Both the position numbers and the translations under genes were made by a program. Under the pieces are notes generated by a model. It had not been told where the DNA came from and made no database searches. It was given only the letters and a program-made list of their open reading frames with translations. Below are positions 1 through 11,003 of a stretch of 64,000 nt of DNA, in pieces. The stretch is from Pyropia yezoensis (Eukaryota; Rhodophyta; Bangiophyceae; Bangiales; Bangiaceae). The stretch lies in NCBI GenBank assembly GCA_009829735.1, contig CM020618.1:21189346-21253345 (forward strand), given 5' to 3'. Numbering within the stretch: position 1 is the first letter of the stretch; each line of letters opens with the position of its first letter.

Positions 1-1288
1 CTGTACGAGTCCGGGTAAAGCTGCTCCCATTGCTCAGCCCTGTGACGGCGCCGCTTACACGTACAGACATACTAAGCGCACGCCGCCAAGTCAAACCAGG
101 ATGTACGTGCATACACCGCCCTACTTGGCGGGCTGAGTATGGATTTTCAAGCGCTAGTATGACCTCCTGCGCCTGTCCACGCTAGATCCTCTTGATTCGG
201 TCACGCACGTCGTCGAGGAGCACTGGCCGAGGCCGGTCAACCCCACCAGCTTTGAGACCGCATCACGCCCGTGCTCACTCCGCTTCCTGTTCACGCACTT
301 GCGCCTTCCCCCCCCCCCCCCCCTCCGCCCCCCCCCCCGCCCCCCGCCTGTTGCTCTCCTGACAGCGCCCTGCGTGCGTGGGTCATCGATGCCCGAAGAG
401 CTGACCAGCAGCTGTCAGAAAACTCCTCGCCGCGAAGACAACGCTGCCGCAGAGGTAGCAGTAAGCATAGTCGTGTATTTATATTGCGCTCTGCCACAAA
501 GGCGAGCTCTGGGACCGTCCGGGCCGCTGACGTCCAGTTGAGAGCGGCGACCGGTCGGCAGAGGCGGCAGAGGCTCGCCCATATTACCCCTGATCCAAAA
601 TACGTCACCTATCGTATTTGATCCGTGTATACAACAAAAATATGTTCTTATGACGGTGCACGAAGGTGGTCTCGCAGATGTCCTTTCCAAGCCCGCCAGA
701 CGGTACAGTACCCCGTCACACTGAGGGAAGAGAGATTGGAACGGGCGTCTTTGCCGGAGCCACCAACCAATTCTATACTGGCGGAGAGTATCGCCACTGT
801 AGGGACCCTATGGGCCCTCCATGTGGGGGGACCTCGTAGAGATCGCGTTTTACCCCTGTGCCCATCTTCCTAGTGAGGAGGACGGGGCCGATTTGGCCCC
901 TCGGGATTTTACTGGCTTCCGATTGGTCCCCTCCTATGGAGATGGGACCGGGTGGCCATTAGTTCTGGGGCCCACATTGGGATTCCAAGTGTATGGGAAT
1001 TTCCCCTGACCGGAATTGGCCTTTGGTCAATGATCCGGGATGGGATGCATTTGGGGTTTGGATTGTGATTGTGTGTTGTGCGTGATTGTGAGATTGGGAA
1101 GATCTTAAGTGTTGGCACTGATGTCCGGCGGGGCTCTTCTTCACCGTATCTTGGAGATTCCTGCCCCGCTGGCAGGGATGATCCGTTGGGGAGGGGGCCC
1201 TCCGGACAGGTTGGAGGGTTTTGATTGGCCCGCACGTGGCCCAATGTGGAGGGTTGCTGGGTGCGGGTGAGAGAGGGTAAGAGTGTGC
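1..1288. other. No gene recognised
   Basis: I see no recognisable coding region here. The most distinctive piece is a cytosine-rich tract at about 308-350, made of long C runs broken only by TCCG and a single G, which could form G-quadruplex or i-motif structures. ORFs across this tract on both strands are low-complexity (poly-Pro or poly-Gly) and not credible. Confidence 0.6.
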
Positions 1289-1486
1289 GGGGGGGTGCGC
1301 GTTGCTTCCCCCTTCGAAAAAGACATACTTGTGTGTGCTTGAACACTGTTGTCCTGGTCGCGGATCCTCGCGTGAACCAGCCAGGCGGTTGGCGGTTCGG
1401 TATCTCTCCTGTCTTCCCGCAGTCTTGGTGGGTTGTTTCTCTGTATGTTCTGGGTGCTACGCGCCTAAGGTACGTAAAACCACTAC
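1289..1486 (+). repeat. Direct repeat copy 1 (~200 bp)
   Basis: This ~200-bp block recurs at 1790-1978 in the same orientation with roughly 85-90% identity by eye. Both copies start GCGCGTTGCTTCCC and end in a stretch containing GGTACGTAAAACCACTA. They could be remnants of a short LTR pair or of a tandem duplication around about 300 bp; I see no TG..CA termini or target duplication to decide. Confidence 0.7.
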
Positions 1487-1789
1487 AGCCACTCTTGAAA
1501 AACCCTGCTAGAGAGTGACTGTAGATGTACTGTACAAGCTCCCACAGCGCACCTTGAGGTGCTGTCGACGGCATGTTGCTTCCCTTTGCATTTGCTTTAC
1601 GCCACGATCTGCCCGCGACGACACCTTGCCGGGACTCCGTCCCCAGCTGCCGCCGGACCCTGCCACGAAAAGGCCCCGCTGTTGCCGAGCACCACTTCCA
1701 TCATCGACAAGTGTGTCCTCCAGATGTGCAGCAGTGGTGGGGCGCCGTCGCCACCCTCAGCCGCTGAGAAGAGCAGCACCGACGCCGAT

Positions 1790-1978
1790 GCGCGTTGCTT
1801 CCCTCTTCGAAAAAACCAGATTTGCGTGTGCTTGAACACTTTCGTCCTGTTCGCGGATCCCCGCGTGAACCAGCCAGGCGGTCGGCGGTTCGGTAGCTCT
1901 CCTGTCTCCCCGCGTTCTTGGTGGGTTTCTTCTCTGTATGTTCTGGGTGCTACGCGCCCAAGGTACGTAAAACCACTA
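1790..1978 (+). repeat. Direct repeat copy 2 (~190 bp)
   Basis: Second copy of the block at 1289-1486, about 500 bp downstream. The 300 bp between the copies has no recognisable gene. The differences are scattered substitutions and small indels, so the duplication is not recent. Confidence 0.7.
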
Positions 1979-2095
1979 CGTTTGGTGGAGCAGCGGGGGT
2001 GGGGACTAGGTTCCTTCTGGCCTAAGGGGTCTGCCCCTTCTTCGTTCTTTTTCTGGGGTTATTCTCGGTCTTCCTAAGGGAACGCGGTTGTAGTG

Positions 2096-3187
2096 ATGTC
2101 TGATAACGAACAGAATCCCCCCCAGGGGGAGACGGGAGTCCTTGAGGGCGGTTCATCCGTGACGAAGGAGAGCGCGATTGGAAGCGCTGCTCCTCTGCGC
2201 GTCCAAGGGGCTGGAGTTGATGACCTGGCCACCCGTAGGAAGGCGGCCAGACGGCGGGCGGCGGGGGGGGGGGCCGGCCGCCCAAATCAGTATCCTCTAC
2301 CCCGTGCCGCCCCCGCCGCCCGCGGCGGCCCCCCCGCGCCGCCCCCGCCGCCCGCGGCCGCCTCCCCGCGCCGCCCACGCCGCCCACGCCGCCACCCGCT
2401 CCTCCAGCACCGCCGGACAGCATCGACAGCGGGCGCGCGGCGGGCGGGCGGCCGGGGGGCCACGGGAGGGCCGGCCGCCCGAACCGACCACCGACGCCTC
2501 ACCCCCGCCCCCGCCGCCCCACCCCCGCCCCACCCCCGCCCCCGCCGCCTGCGGCGGGCCCCCCGCGCCGCCGGAACCGCCGGCCAGCGCCGCAAGCGGC
2601 GAGGAGGTGCCCGGAGGCGGGGGGGGCGGAGCGGCGGGCGGCGGCGTGGCGGGTGGCAGTGCGGCGGGGCTCCCGGCGGCAGGGGGGGGCAGGGTGCCGA
2701 GGGCAGGGCGGCGGCCCCGGCGGGGGGGCGAGGGGGGGCGTGCGGGCGGGGAAGCAGGGGGCAGCGGGGGGGTGGCGGGGCGGCGGGGCGGCAGGGCGGC
2801 GGGGCGGCGGGGCGGCGGGGCGGCGGGGGGGGGGGCGGGCAGCCACGCGGCAAGCGCCGGGGTGGTCGTGGGCGCGTGCCGCGAAGCAGGCAGGACGGCT
2901 TCGCGTTCGCTGGAGATTCTGATGCCGCAGGGGTCCGTCGGGCGAGGGGGAACGCGAGTCCTGCGCGAGCACCGCATAACGCGGGGCGGACCGCGCCGTC
3001 CGGTGCGTCCTGCGGAGGCGTCCGTGGAAAGCGTGGCGGGACCGTGCGTCGCGGGCCAGCACGCAACGAACCACGAACCCGCGTTGAACGAGGAGCTCGT
3101 AAAGAGGTTCTCGGTCAAAAAGAGTTCGCAACACAGTTGTCGGCTCCGGTGACAGAGCAGTACAAGAAGTTGAAACCCGGGGACTGA
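2096..3187 (+). CDS. Hypothetical low-complexity protein
   Basis: A 363-residue ORF beginning at the ATG at 2096 (an in-frame GTG precedes it). The first ~50 residues have ordinary composition (acidic and polar, starting MSDNEQNPP), and the last ~80 again look ordinary. The middle (about 2260-2890) is a G/C simple-sequence expansion read as Pro/Ala/Arg/Gly. All six frames are long and open here, so openness is not evidence. The ordinary ends suggest a real reading frame invaded by a GC-rich repeat. I recognise no domain. Confidence 0.3.
   Translation: MSDNEQNPPQGETGVLEGGSSVTKESAIGSAAPLRVQGAGVDDLATRRKAARRRAAGGGAGRPNQYPLPRAAPAARGGPPAPPPPPAAASPRRPRRPRRHPLLQHRRTASTAGARRAGGRGATGGPAARTDHRRLTPAPAAPPPPHPRPRRLRRAPRAAGTAGQRRKRRGGARRRGGRSGGRRRGGWQCGGAPGGRGGQGAEGRAAAPAGGRGGACGRGSRGQRGGGGAAGRQGGGAAGRRGGGGGGGQPRGKRRGGRGRVPRSRQDGFAFAGDSDAAGVRRARGNASPARAPHNAGRTAPSGASCGGVRGKRGGTVRRGPARNEPRTRVERGARKEVLGQKEFATQLSAPVTEQYKKLKPGD
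2690..2840 (+). repeat. G-rich GGGGCGGC minisatellite
   Basis: Short tandem units of about 8 bp (variants of GGGGCGGC) with runs of four or more G. It has strong potential for G-quadruplex formation and repeat-length variation. It lies inside the low-complexity centre of the ORF at 2096-3187. Confidence 0.75.
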
Positions 3188-3684
3188 AGGCGTCACCGCC
3201 AGTGAATTTACATTCCACCAGGGGGGCCCCCCACACGCCGATTCAAAGGGGGGGGGGTTGGCTCACAGCCTGGGCCGGAAATCGCTCCCCGGCCAAGGCT
3301 GCTATTTTCCCTATTGAATCCCGCCACCCTTATGCCATCGTGAAAACGTTCCAACCTTACTTCCATTTTCGGTTACTTGCTTACTTGCACGCACACAACC
3401 CCCTTATCCCTCCCCGGAAGCACATATTTGAACACGTCTTTGGCAGTTCCCGCGCACATGCGTGGCAAAGCTGGCTCCGCAGGACCCACCCACCAAGCTT
3501 GACCGTCATGTACATTGATCAATATAGCCCCCAGCACGGCGCAAAGGGGGCTGAGAGCGAAGCTTTTTCAGAGGAGCGCCAAAATACATCCAGTATTCGA
3601 GGAGAAAAATTGGCAGTACTGAGCCTGCGGGAACAGCCCGCTCTGAATACAGATAATTAGCGGCCACGTGTATTCCTACCGATT
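3188..3684. other. No gene recognised
   Basis: A 152-residue ORF (3202-3660, plus) is present but has no recognisable motif and may be chance. Nothing else is seen. Confidence 0.5.
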
Positions 3685-3899
3685 GTGTCCATGACCTGCG
3701 CCGCCGGCCTCATCCGCCCTCGCCGCGACGACGCCCCGCCGCCACCGTCTATGCCGCGCGCCTTTCTCTTCGCGGCCGGCGCCCTTGTCCGCCACTGTTG
3801 GCGCCGCCCGCCTCGCTCGCGGCCGCTTCCATGCGCCGCCACCGTCGGTGCCCCCCGCCACCACTGTCGCTGGCGCCTGTCCCTGCCGTCACCCCTGGT

Positions 3900-4290
3900 G
3901 GGGCCCGTCCCCCCCGTCACTGCCGTCTCCCTCGGCCGTCACCGTTGGTGTCGCCCGCGTCCCCCGTCGCAGGTCTCTCCCTCGGCCGTCACCGTTGGTG
4001 CAGCCGGCCTCCTCCGTCGCTCCCCCCGCCCTCGGCCATCATCGTCGGTGCCGCCCGCCTCTCCCTTCGCTGCCCCCCTCCGTCGGCCGTCACTGTTGGT
4101 GCCGCCCGCCTCCTCCGTCGTCGCCCCCTCCCTCGGTCGTCATCGTCGGTGCCGCGTGCCTCCTCCGTCGCTGCCCTCCCCCCCGGGCCGCCATCATTGC
4201 TGCCACCCGCCTCTTCTGTCGCCTCCCCCTCCCTCGGCCGCCATCATTGTTCCTGCGCGTCTCCTTTGTCGCGTCCGCCTCCCTCGGTCA
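3900..4290 (+). repeat. 51-bp minisatellite
   Basis: Variants of CCTCGGCCGTCACCGTTGGT recur at a spacing of about 51 bp, near 3930, 3980, 4032, 4083, 4133, 4185 and 4238, each followed by a Pro/Ala-rich GCCCGCCTCCTCCGTCGC-like segment. The period is a multiple of three, so any frame crossing it gives a 17-residue repeat. Two long plus-strand ORFs cross it, but I cannot tell whether either is translated. Confidence 0.65.
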
Positions 4291-4459
4291 CCACCGCTCG
4301 TGCGGCGTTTCTCCCCCGTCGCCCTCGCCTCCCTCTGCTGCCACCGCCGGCGGCTCTCACCTTGTCGGTGACGCTCACCTCCCTTTGCTGCGCGTCGGCA
4401 TCGATGCTGACGTCGTCGCTGGGCGTCGCGGCCGCCGTGGCCGGCGCCCATACGACTAG

Positions 4460-5884
4460 AGGCATCTCTTCCCTCTCGCGGACGGTCCTTGCCCCCCCAG
4501 TGCATGGTCCTACTATTTATCGACACGCGCGCGCACGTTTATTCCCCGCTCTCGATCATGCATAAACCCTCAAATAAAAGCAATCAAAGCACAACACCCG
4601 CACATGACCACCTCAGAGACGGCAGGACGATACGTCAGTGGAGGACGCCGGAAGCGTCGATGGGACAGCCCCCTCGCCCATGCCACCCTCCTCAACCTCG
4701 TCCTCACCCATCCGCCCGTCCACACCCCCGACGCCCAGGGTGAAGAGAAGGGAGGCAGACGCCACAAGCGAAAGGTCTGCGGCTGAGGGAGGTGATGGGC
4801 TGCGGGGGGTGGTGGTGAAGGACTGCGGGGGGGATGGTGTGGGTACATGACACAAATTGCGCCAACCCACGCCGCGTGCTGCGCGGCACCGCATGTGCAC
4901 AAGTGCACAGAGGTGCGTGGGAGCACTCGGCAAGAGGGGCCGCAGAACACTCAAGGAGGGGCGTCCGGAGCACCAGCACCCTGGCTCTGCCCGAGTTGTG
5001 GGAGGGGGGGGGACCAGCCCTGGCACTCCGGCGCAGAGGGGGCCGCGGGCGCCCTCCCGTGGGCCCACGGGCGTGGAACATGCCTGCGCCCAAACTATGC
5101 GAGGAGGGGGGCCCCGCCGCGTTGGGACCGGTGGGGGCGGCCTCAGAACGTGGTGCTCGCGCGGGGAGCCATGCCGAGATTCCACATGAGGCTGCCGCGC
5201 CTCGCCACACCAAGATTCCGCATACGCGGATGTGCGTGCTCCAGCAACAGTACTTTTCAAGAAAGACCGAGGAAATTGCAAGTACTTGCTTGGTGAACGG
5301 CAAACTTCGAACGACGTTCGCCGTCTATTCGCCGTCCAATCATGTCGCAGCGCCGGAGAGCGTGCGGCTCAGAGCTATTCAAGCTTCCCGTGCCCGACCC
5401 TCCAATTGACCAATCAGCGCCCCTATTGACGTCAAGCTGAGGGCGACTGTGAGCCACGAATCGACGTTAAGGGTGTCCATCTCGTATAGTAGCTTCGCTA
5501 ATAAGTATTTTTTGCCGTTCTTGCTCGTGGTGCCTGCGTCCTCGCCTGGAACGGCCGGCTTACAGGGTTATGCCTGTGTGCGCCTCTCTCCGGCAGACGC
5601 GGCGGCGGCACATCGTAGAGACTTTGCGTTTGGGAGGTTCGCCAAGTGGGGCAGCCACCTGAATCGCCCTCCACCCCTACCCAACCTGTGCTGCATCGCT
5701 CTTGCTTGTGGTTCACCTTGTTTTCTATTTGATGCTTCCTTTTCCATGAAAGGGGCGCGTCGCTGTTCTGTTTCCCGGTGCAGAATCGCGCGGGGCTTGC
5801 TAAACGCGCCCCGCCTTAGCCTGCAGCTGACCTCTTCAACACCGTCCAGGTTCTGACGCGCAACAACTCTTTTCGCGGCCTCCA
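4460..5884. other. No gene recognised
   Basis: Several overlapping GC-rich ORFs on both strands (for example 4834-5409 plus and 4704-5303 minus), none with a recognisable domain. The last few hundred bases may hold the promoter or a leader exon of the NTPase gene that starts at 5885, but I see no clear TATA box or splice site. Confidence 0.45.
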
Positions 5885-8362
5885 ATGAAGGGGCTGGTCC
5901 CGCAAAAGCGGTGCAGGACTAATCCCGCAGCATCTTACGGCATCACCCGCGAGCTGCCAGAATGCGAGCTGAATGTCGTCCGTCGTCGTTTACACGACGT
6001 TCAGGCTGTTCCTGTGCAAGCTGATGGCTCATCGGCTTCGCGGGGAGGCAAGCGGCCCCGAAGGCGTGCTGATGCTGCAGCAGCTAAGACTCGGCCAAAG
6101 CGTCAGCTTCTGGTGGACTCGTCGCGACCGCTGGAAGTCCTTCTGCACAACCTGGGAGAGCTGCGCCAGGACGCTCACCGGAGACCACCGGATTGGCGCG
6201 TCGTACTGCCAGCGCATCCATCGTCGTTTGATGCGGTGGTCGACCGTCCGATCCTGCGAGCGGATGTCCTGACTGCGTGTCGACTGTCCATGCCGGGAGA
6301 AGGACAAGGCGACGATCGCACCCGCCTGGTGTCTGTTCCTGCGTCCTCGGGATCCGGCAAGACCTTCCTGCTGCAAGACGTCGCGCGGCACGCGGACAAG
6401 CATTTTGCTGAGTGCGGCTTTGACCGACAACTGGCCAGCTGGGCTTCGTCGGTCGTTGTGTTTGCCGTGAACTTCAACAGCCACTTTTTGGTCTCCGACC
6501 TGGAGGTTAAGCTCATCAAGAAGGGCAAGCTCAAGCTCAAACACCTAACGGTGTTGCGGCTGGTGTTTTTGGAGCTCGCAGACCTGACCTCGGCCCGCTC
6601 GCTGTTTCAGAAGTTCTTGGTCGCAGTCAAGAAGGAGCTGAACGCTGGACACTGCACTCGGCAGCAGATCGAGCTCGAAGCTCGCTCTCTCCTGCAGTGT
6701 CGCGGCGGGCGGGCTGCTCACAACGCCCCTGTGATCCTGCTCGTCGATGAGGTCTCGAAGCTGACGACCCTCAAGGCGGGAGGCGACCTGGCTAAGTGGC
6801 GCGTCGCCAAGGAGAAGAGCGCTTCTGTACACGACGCCGTCACCCGCATTACTTCCGACCTTCTCGCAGCAGCGTACGAGTTGACGGACAAGGCTGACGG
6901 GGTCACGTTCGTATCTTCCCTGGACTACATGACAGCCTCCCGGGCAGCCACCATCTCTGGCCGTTCGGTTGATGTCGTGTCCGACCTGTATTGCTCGGAG
7001 CCCGAGCAGCTCTGGTGCATCATCTACGAGGGCCTACGCAAGCTGACCAGCAACGGGTACATGATCACCCGCGACGCGGCGGACTGTGGGGAGCACTACT
7101 ACAACATCCGCACGGATCTTTTTATTGCCCGTGATGCAGGTGCACAGCCTGTGCTGAGTGACCGGACCAAGGCGCGGCTGGATGCAGACGCCAGGGCGCT
7201 CTCGTACCTGAGTGGCGGCCACATGCGGACAGCTGTGGAGCTGGCGAACTGGCTCGCCCAAGCAGGTGGCCTGGTGATGGCCGGCAGACCTCACGTGTCG
7301 GTCAAGCTCTTGCTCAAGGCCATTAAGGGGGTTGCTTCCACGACGATGGCGCAGAATACGTGGGGCATGGCAGCGGCAGCGGACATCGACAGCGTGCTGT
7401 CCGTCGTACTACTCAATCTTCCTGTCCAAGGGCACCAAGAGGTGTTTCGCGAGACCCGCGCAACAGCATCCCCTGTGACTGCTACCAAGATCCCCGCCGT
7501 CTGGGACGAGGCCCGATACCAGAGCGTGGTGCAGGGGGCTGGGGAAGACTTCCGACCCCGTATGCCGCCTCTGAGTTTGCACCAGGTAATGCAGCTGGAC
7601 GGTGCGAAGTCGTGCCTGCTGTACCTGCCTCTAACGGCGTTGCTGCGGCAAGTGGACACGACTGCGGACCAGCGCTGGGAGCAAGCCGGCTGCGACCTCG
7701 AGTGGCTGCAGTCTTGCTGCAGGTCTTTGCACCCGACCGAGTTCAAGGACATCACGCTGGCCCAGCTCTTGAACGTCAACAAGACTGCCTACGCCGGCCA
7801 TGGTCCTCTGCTGCGCACTGTGCGCGTGGACGCCTCTCACGCTCGTACCGGCTGCACAGACTCGAATCTGCAGTTGTTGCTGGCGCAAGCAGAGCGTCAG
7901 GGTGACAGCATCCTACTGGACCAGGTGCATCGACTTCGTAACAACGCTGAAAGTCTCGACGCTGTTTGGTTCTTTCGGGTCGTGGGCGGTCGTGGCGCTG
8001 GTGCGCTGGTGGGAAAGGTCATCATGGTTGGGGTCCAGTTTAAGTTTTCCCATGCGACTTGCACCGGCTTGTACCCTGGGACCATCTACAAGGATTGGGA
8101 CAACCTGCATAAGCTCTTGGGCAAGCACTACGACAAGTGGGTTGATCGCTTTGTCTACCTCGACTACGCGGACCGGAAGGTGAGCTCTTTCCCGAATGGG
8201 CTGACCAAGCGTAGGCACGGGCAGGCCATACCGAACCATTGCGCCGAGCACTCGGTGGTTAGGGGTCGCAAGGATCTTGAGGCGTGCGTGGGGGCGACTG
8301 CGTATCACTTTATCCGCAGCATGCACTGGCTATACCGGTGTCATGTGACTGGACCCTTGTAG
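5885..8362 (+). CDS. Crinkler/RHS-type P-loop NTPase
   Basis: An uninterrupted 825-residue ORF from the ATG at 5885. Seen: a basic, probably nuclear-targeting stretch at residues ~53-73 (GKRPRRR, then TRPKRQ); Walker A PASSGSGKT (152-160); Walker B VILLVDEV (283-290); a sensor-like VSSLD (343-347); and an ORC/Cdc6-like LSGGHMRTAVELA near 442-454. Known: this order of motifs, followed by a long C-terminal region, is typical of the NTPase module shared by Crinkler effectors, trypanosome RHS proteins and related selfish or conflict proteins, where the C-terminus is often a restriction-endonuclease-fold domain. Here a segment near residues 690-725 (LDAVWFF...VGVQFKFS) resembles such a core, but I cannot confirm the catalytic residues. 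The gene looks intact, unlike most of its neighbours to the right, and sits 1.6 kb from the satellite. An alternative reading is another STAND or AAA-like ATPase. Confidence 0.6.
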   Translation: MKGLVPQKRCRTNPAASYGITRELPECELNVVRRRLHDVQAVPVQADGSSASRGGKRPRRRADAAAAKTRPKRQLLVDSSRPLEVLLHNLGELRQDAHRRPPDWRVVLPAHPSSFDAVVDRPILRADVLTACRLSMPGEGQGDDRTRLVSVPASSGSGKTFLLQDVARHADKHFAECGFDRQLASWASSVVVFAVNFNSHFLVSDLEVKLIKKGKLKLKHLTVLRLVFLELADLTSARSLFQKFLVAVKKELNAGHCTRQQIELEARSLLQCRGGRAAHNAPVILLVDEVSKLTTLKAGGDLAKWRVAKEKSASVHDAVTRITSDLLAAAYELTDKADGVTFVSSLDYMTASRAATISGRSVDVVSDLYCSEPEQLWCIIYEGLRKLTSNGYMITRDAADCGEHYYNIRTDLFIARDAGAQPVLSDRTKARLDADARALSYLSGGHMRTAVELANWLAQAGGLVMAGRPHVSVKLLLKAIKGVASTTMAQNTWGMAAAADIDSVLSVVLLNLPVQGHQEVFRETRATASPVTATKIPAVWDEARYQSVVQGAGEDFRPRMPPLSLHQVMQLDGAKSCLLYLPLTALLRQVDTTADQRWEQAGCDLEWLQSCCRSLHPTEFKDITLAQLLNVNKTAYAGHGPLLRTVRVDASHARTGCTDSNLQLLLAQAERQGDSILLDQVHRLRNNAESLDAVWFFRVVGGRGAGALVGKVIMVGVQFKFSHATCTGLYPGTIYKDWDNLHKLLGKHYDKWVDRFVYLDYADRKVSSFPNGLTKRRHGQAIPNHCAEHSVVRGRKDLEACVGATAYHFIRSMHWLYRCHVTGPL

Positions 8363-9944
8363 CCCTCGAAGTGTTAATGAACTTTCTGCTGGAGTGTGCG
8401 ACAATGGGCCCTGCCCACATCTGCGTCAAAGTTCATTCGGGCGGCTGCCCTTCAAGGCTGGTCGCCCATCGCGACGTCACAGTGGGCCACCTGCGCGGCT
8501 GTGGAGGCACTGTACTCTGCCTACGCGGTACTACATCAGGCAGGAGACAGGGCCGGCTGCATGTGGTCACGCAGCCGACAGGCAAGAAGAAAGTAGTAAA
8601 ATTGGAAGAGGTCTTTTTTTATTTCTTTGTCTGTCCGCATCGCACCTCCTTCCCCCTTTTCCTGCTGGCCGTGTACGTCTCGCCGCGTGGGAACAGCCCT
8701 CCCCGGCGCCGCAGCAGATGCACGGGTCTTTGCAAATACGGGCGGGGGAACTGTGGAATATCTCAGCAAGCACCTCGGTCGCCGGAATACGCAGGGCGGA
8801 TGGTGGAAAGCGAGAAAACGTCGGGGACAGACAGCCCAAACAGCACCCGACAGACGGGCTACCCCGCCAGTAGCGGGCAAGCGTACGCCGACTAAGGGTG
8901 GCAGCCTGCGTGCTGTCCACGTTCGAAGGACACCGTGGCGTGAAGGAATCGGGCATATATCGCGTTTCACTAACATTCTAGTGAACACCTCCGGAGGAAA
9001 CCTGCCAGCCAATCAAACTGCGGCATTCATTCCGCTCAGGGGCATGTCGGGCGGCACACTCGAGATGGGACTACACGCGAGAGAGACCCAGACAACAGCG
9101 AAAAGGACAGCGTGCCCAGACAAGAACAAAGCGACCAGACAACAGATAGACATGTCCGACCAGTGTCTGAGGGTGCGTGCAGTGCACACGCAGAACGCGA
9201 GACAGACCACATGGGAAGACAAAAGAACGAGAGTAGAGCCATGCAATGAAGCCTGCCCTACTTTCGCCCCAAGCTTTCGAGGATGTCGAGGATAATTCGC
9301 ACAAATAAAAATCGCGGATCACAGAGCACGCTCCCTGTGGCCGTCGGGGGCCCACACAGCCAGGGTTGATATATTTTGCAAAAGCATCCATCGTTAGTAA
9401 AAACATGCGATAATTAATGAAAACGTTTCTGATAGTTATCGCCCAGGAGCCACGTGTTAGGATGACAGCAATGAATTAACCACGTCGTGCCCAACACGAG
9501 CCGCCTGACGAGCTGCGGACACGGCTTTCGGAAAGGGCGTAGAGCCTAAATTGGGCCGCGTAGTACGCAGGCGGCGGAGAACGTGCCGCGTGGGGCGGCG
9601 GCACCCGCCGTGTACAGTACGCCGCGGAGAATGTGAAGTCCTAGTCGGCGTACGTAGCTCCTATCGTCCTCGTGGTGTGGGTCTGGATCTTGGTAGGGCA
9701 CGCTGCCGTACTGTATCGCGGCTACGTACACAGTTCCTAAGACGACGACAGGGTGCGGCACTGCCGCGTGATCAGGCGGTCCGGTCCGGTCTGATGGGCC
9801 TCCGAGCTGACACGTGGTGGAACACGCGGACGTCTGATAATCATTCTCGTTCCGGTTCTCCTGAACGTTATTCTTTTCTGATAATTTACTCGATAATTTT
9901 GACTCAATATTTATCGCCTCTCAACCCTGCACACAGCCCACATG
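8363..9944. other. Intergenic DNA before the satellite
   Basis: No convincing gene. Overlapping ORFs at 8536-9012 (minus) and 8627-9295 (plus) have no recognisable motif. The segment at about 9380-9470 and 9840-9930 is noticeably AT-richer than the surroundings and leads into the satellite array. Confidence 0.5.
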
Positions 9945-11003
9945 GCGGCCCGCTGGTCGCTGGGGCGCGTTCAGCGCCGCATATTTGATTCCGTTATGAC
10001 GGTAAATACTGCGCCCAAATATTGGCGGCAGATCACCCTCCCTGGAGGGCCCCCATTGGCAGCTCAGCGGCCGGCTGGTCGCATTGGCGCGTTCAGCGAC
10101 GCTCATTTGATTTCATTTGGACCATAAATAATTGCGCTCCCAAATATTGGCGGCAGACAACCCCCTTGGGGGCCCCCATTGGCGGCTCAGCGGCCGGCTG
10201 GTCCCTGGGGCGCGTTCAGCGACGCTCATTTGATTTTATTAGGACCGTAAATATTTGCGCGCCCAGATATTGTCGGCCAAACAACCCCCCTTTGGGCGCC
10301 CCCATTGGCGGCTCAGCGGCCGGCTGGTTGCTGGGGTGCGTTCAGCGCCGCTCATTTGATTTCATTTGGACCGTAAATATTTGCGCGCTCAAATATTGGC
10401 AGCAGACCACCCCCCTTGGGTGGCCCGAATTGGCGGCTCAACGGCCGGCAGGTCGCTGGATCACGTTCAGCGCCGCTCGTTTGATTTTATTTAGACAGAA
10501 AGTATTCGCACGCGCAAATATTGGGGGCAGATCACCCTCCTTTGGGGGCCCCCATTGGCGGCTCAGTGACCGGCTGGTCGCTGGGGCGCGTTCAGCGGTG
10601 CTCATTTGATTCCGTTCTGACGGGCAATATTGCGTGCCCTAATATTCGCGGCGGATCACCTTCCTCGAGGGCTCCCATTGCCGGCTAAGAGGCCGGCTGG
10701 TCACTCGGGAGCGGTCAGCGCCGCTCATTTGATTTTATTTGGACCGCAAGTATTTGCATGCTCAAATATTGGCGGCAGATGACCCTCCCTGAGGGGCCTT
10801 CATTGGCGGCTCAGCGGCCGACTGGTTGCTGGGGTGTATTCAGCGCCGCTCATTTGATTTCATTTGGACCGTAAATATTTGCGTGCTCAAATGTTGGCAG
10901 CAGACAACCCTCCTTGGGTGGCCGCCATTGGCGGCTAAGCGGCCGGCTGGTCGCAGGGGCGCGTTCAGCGCCGCTCATTTGAGTTTACATTGACCGAAAA
11001 TAT

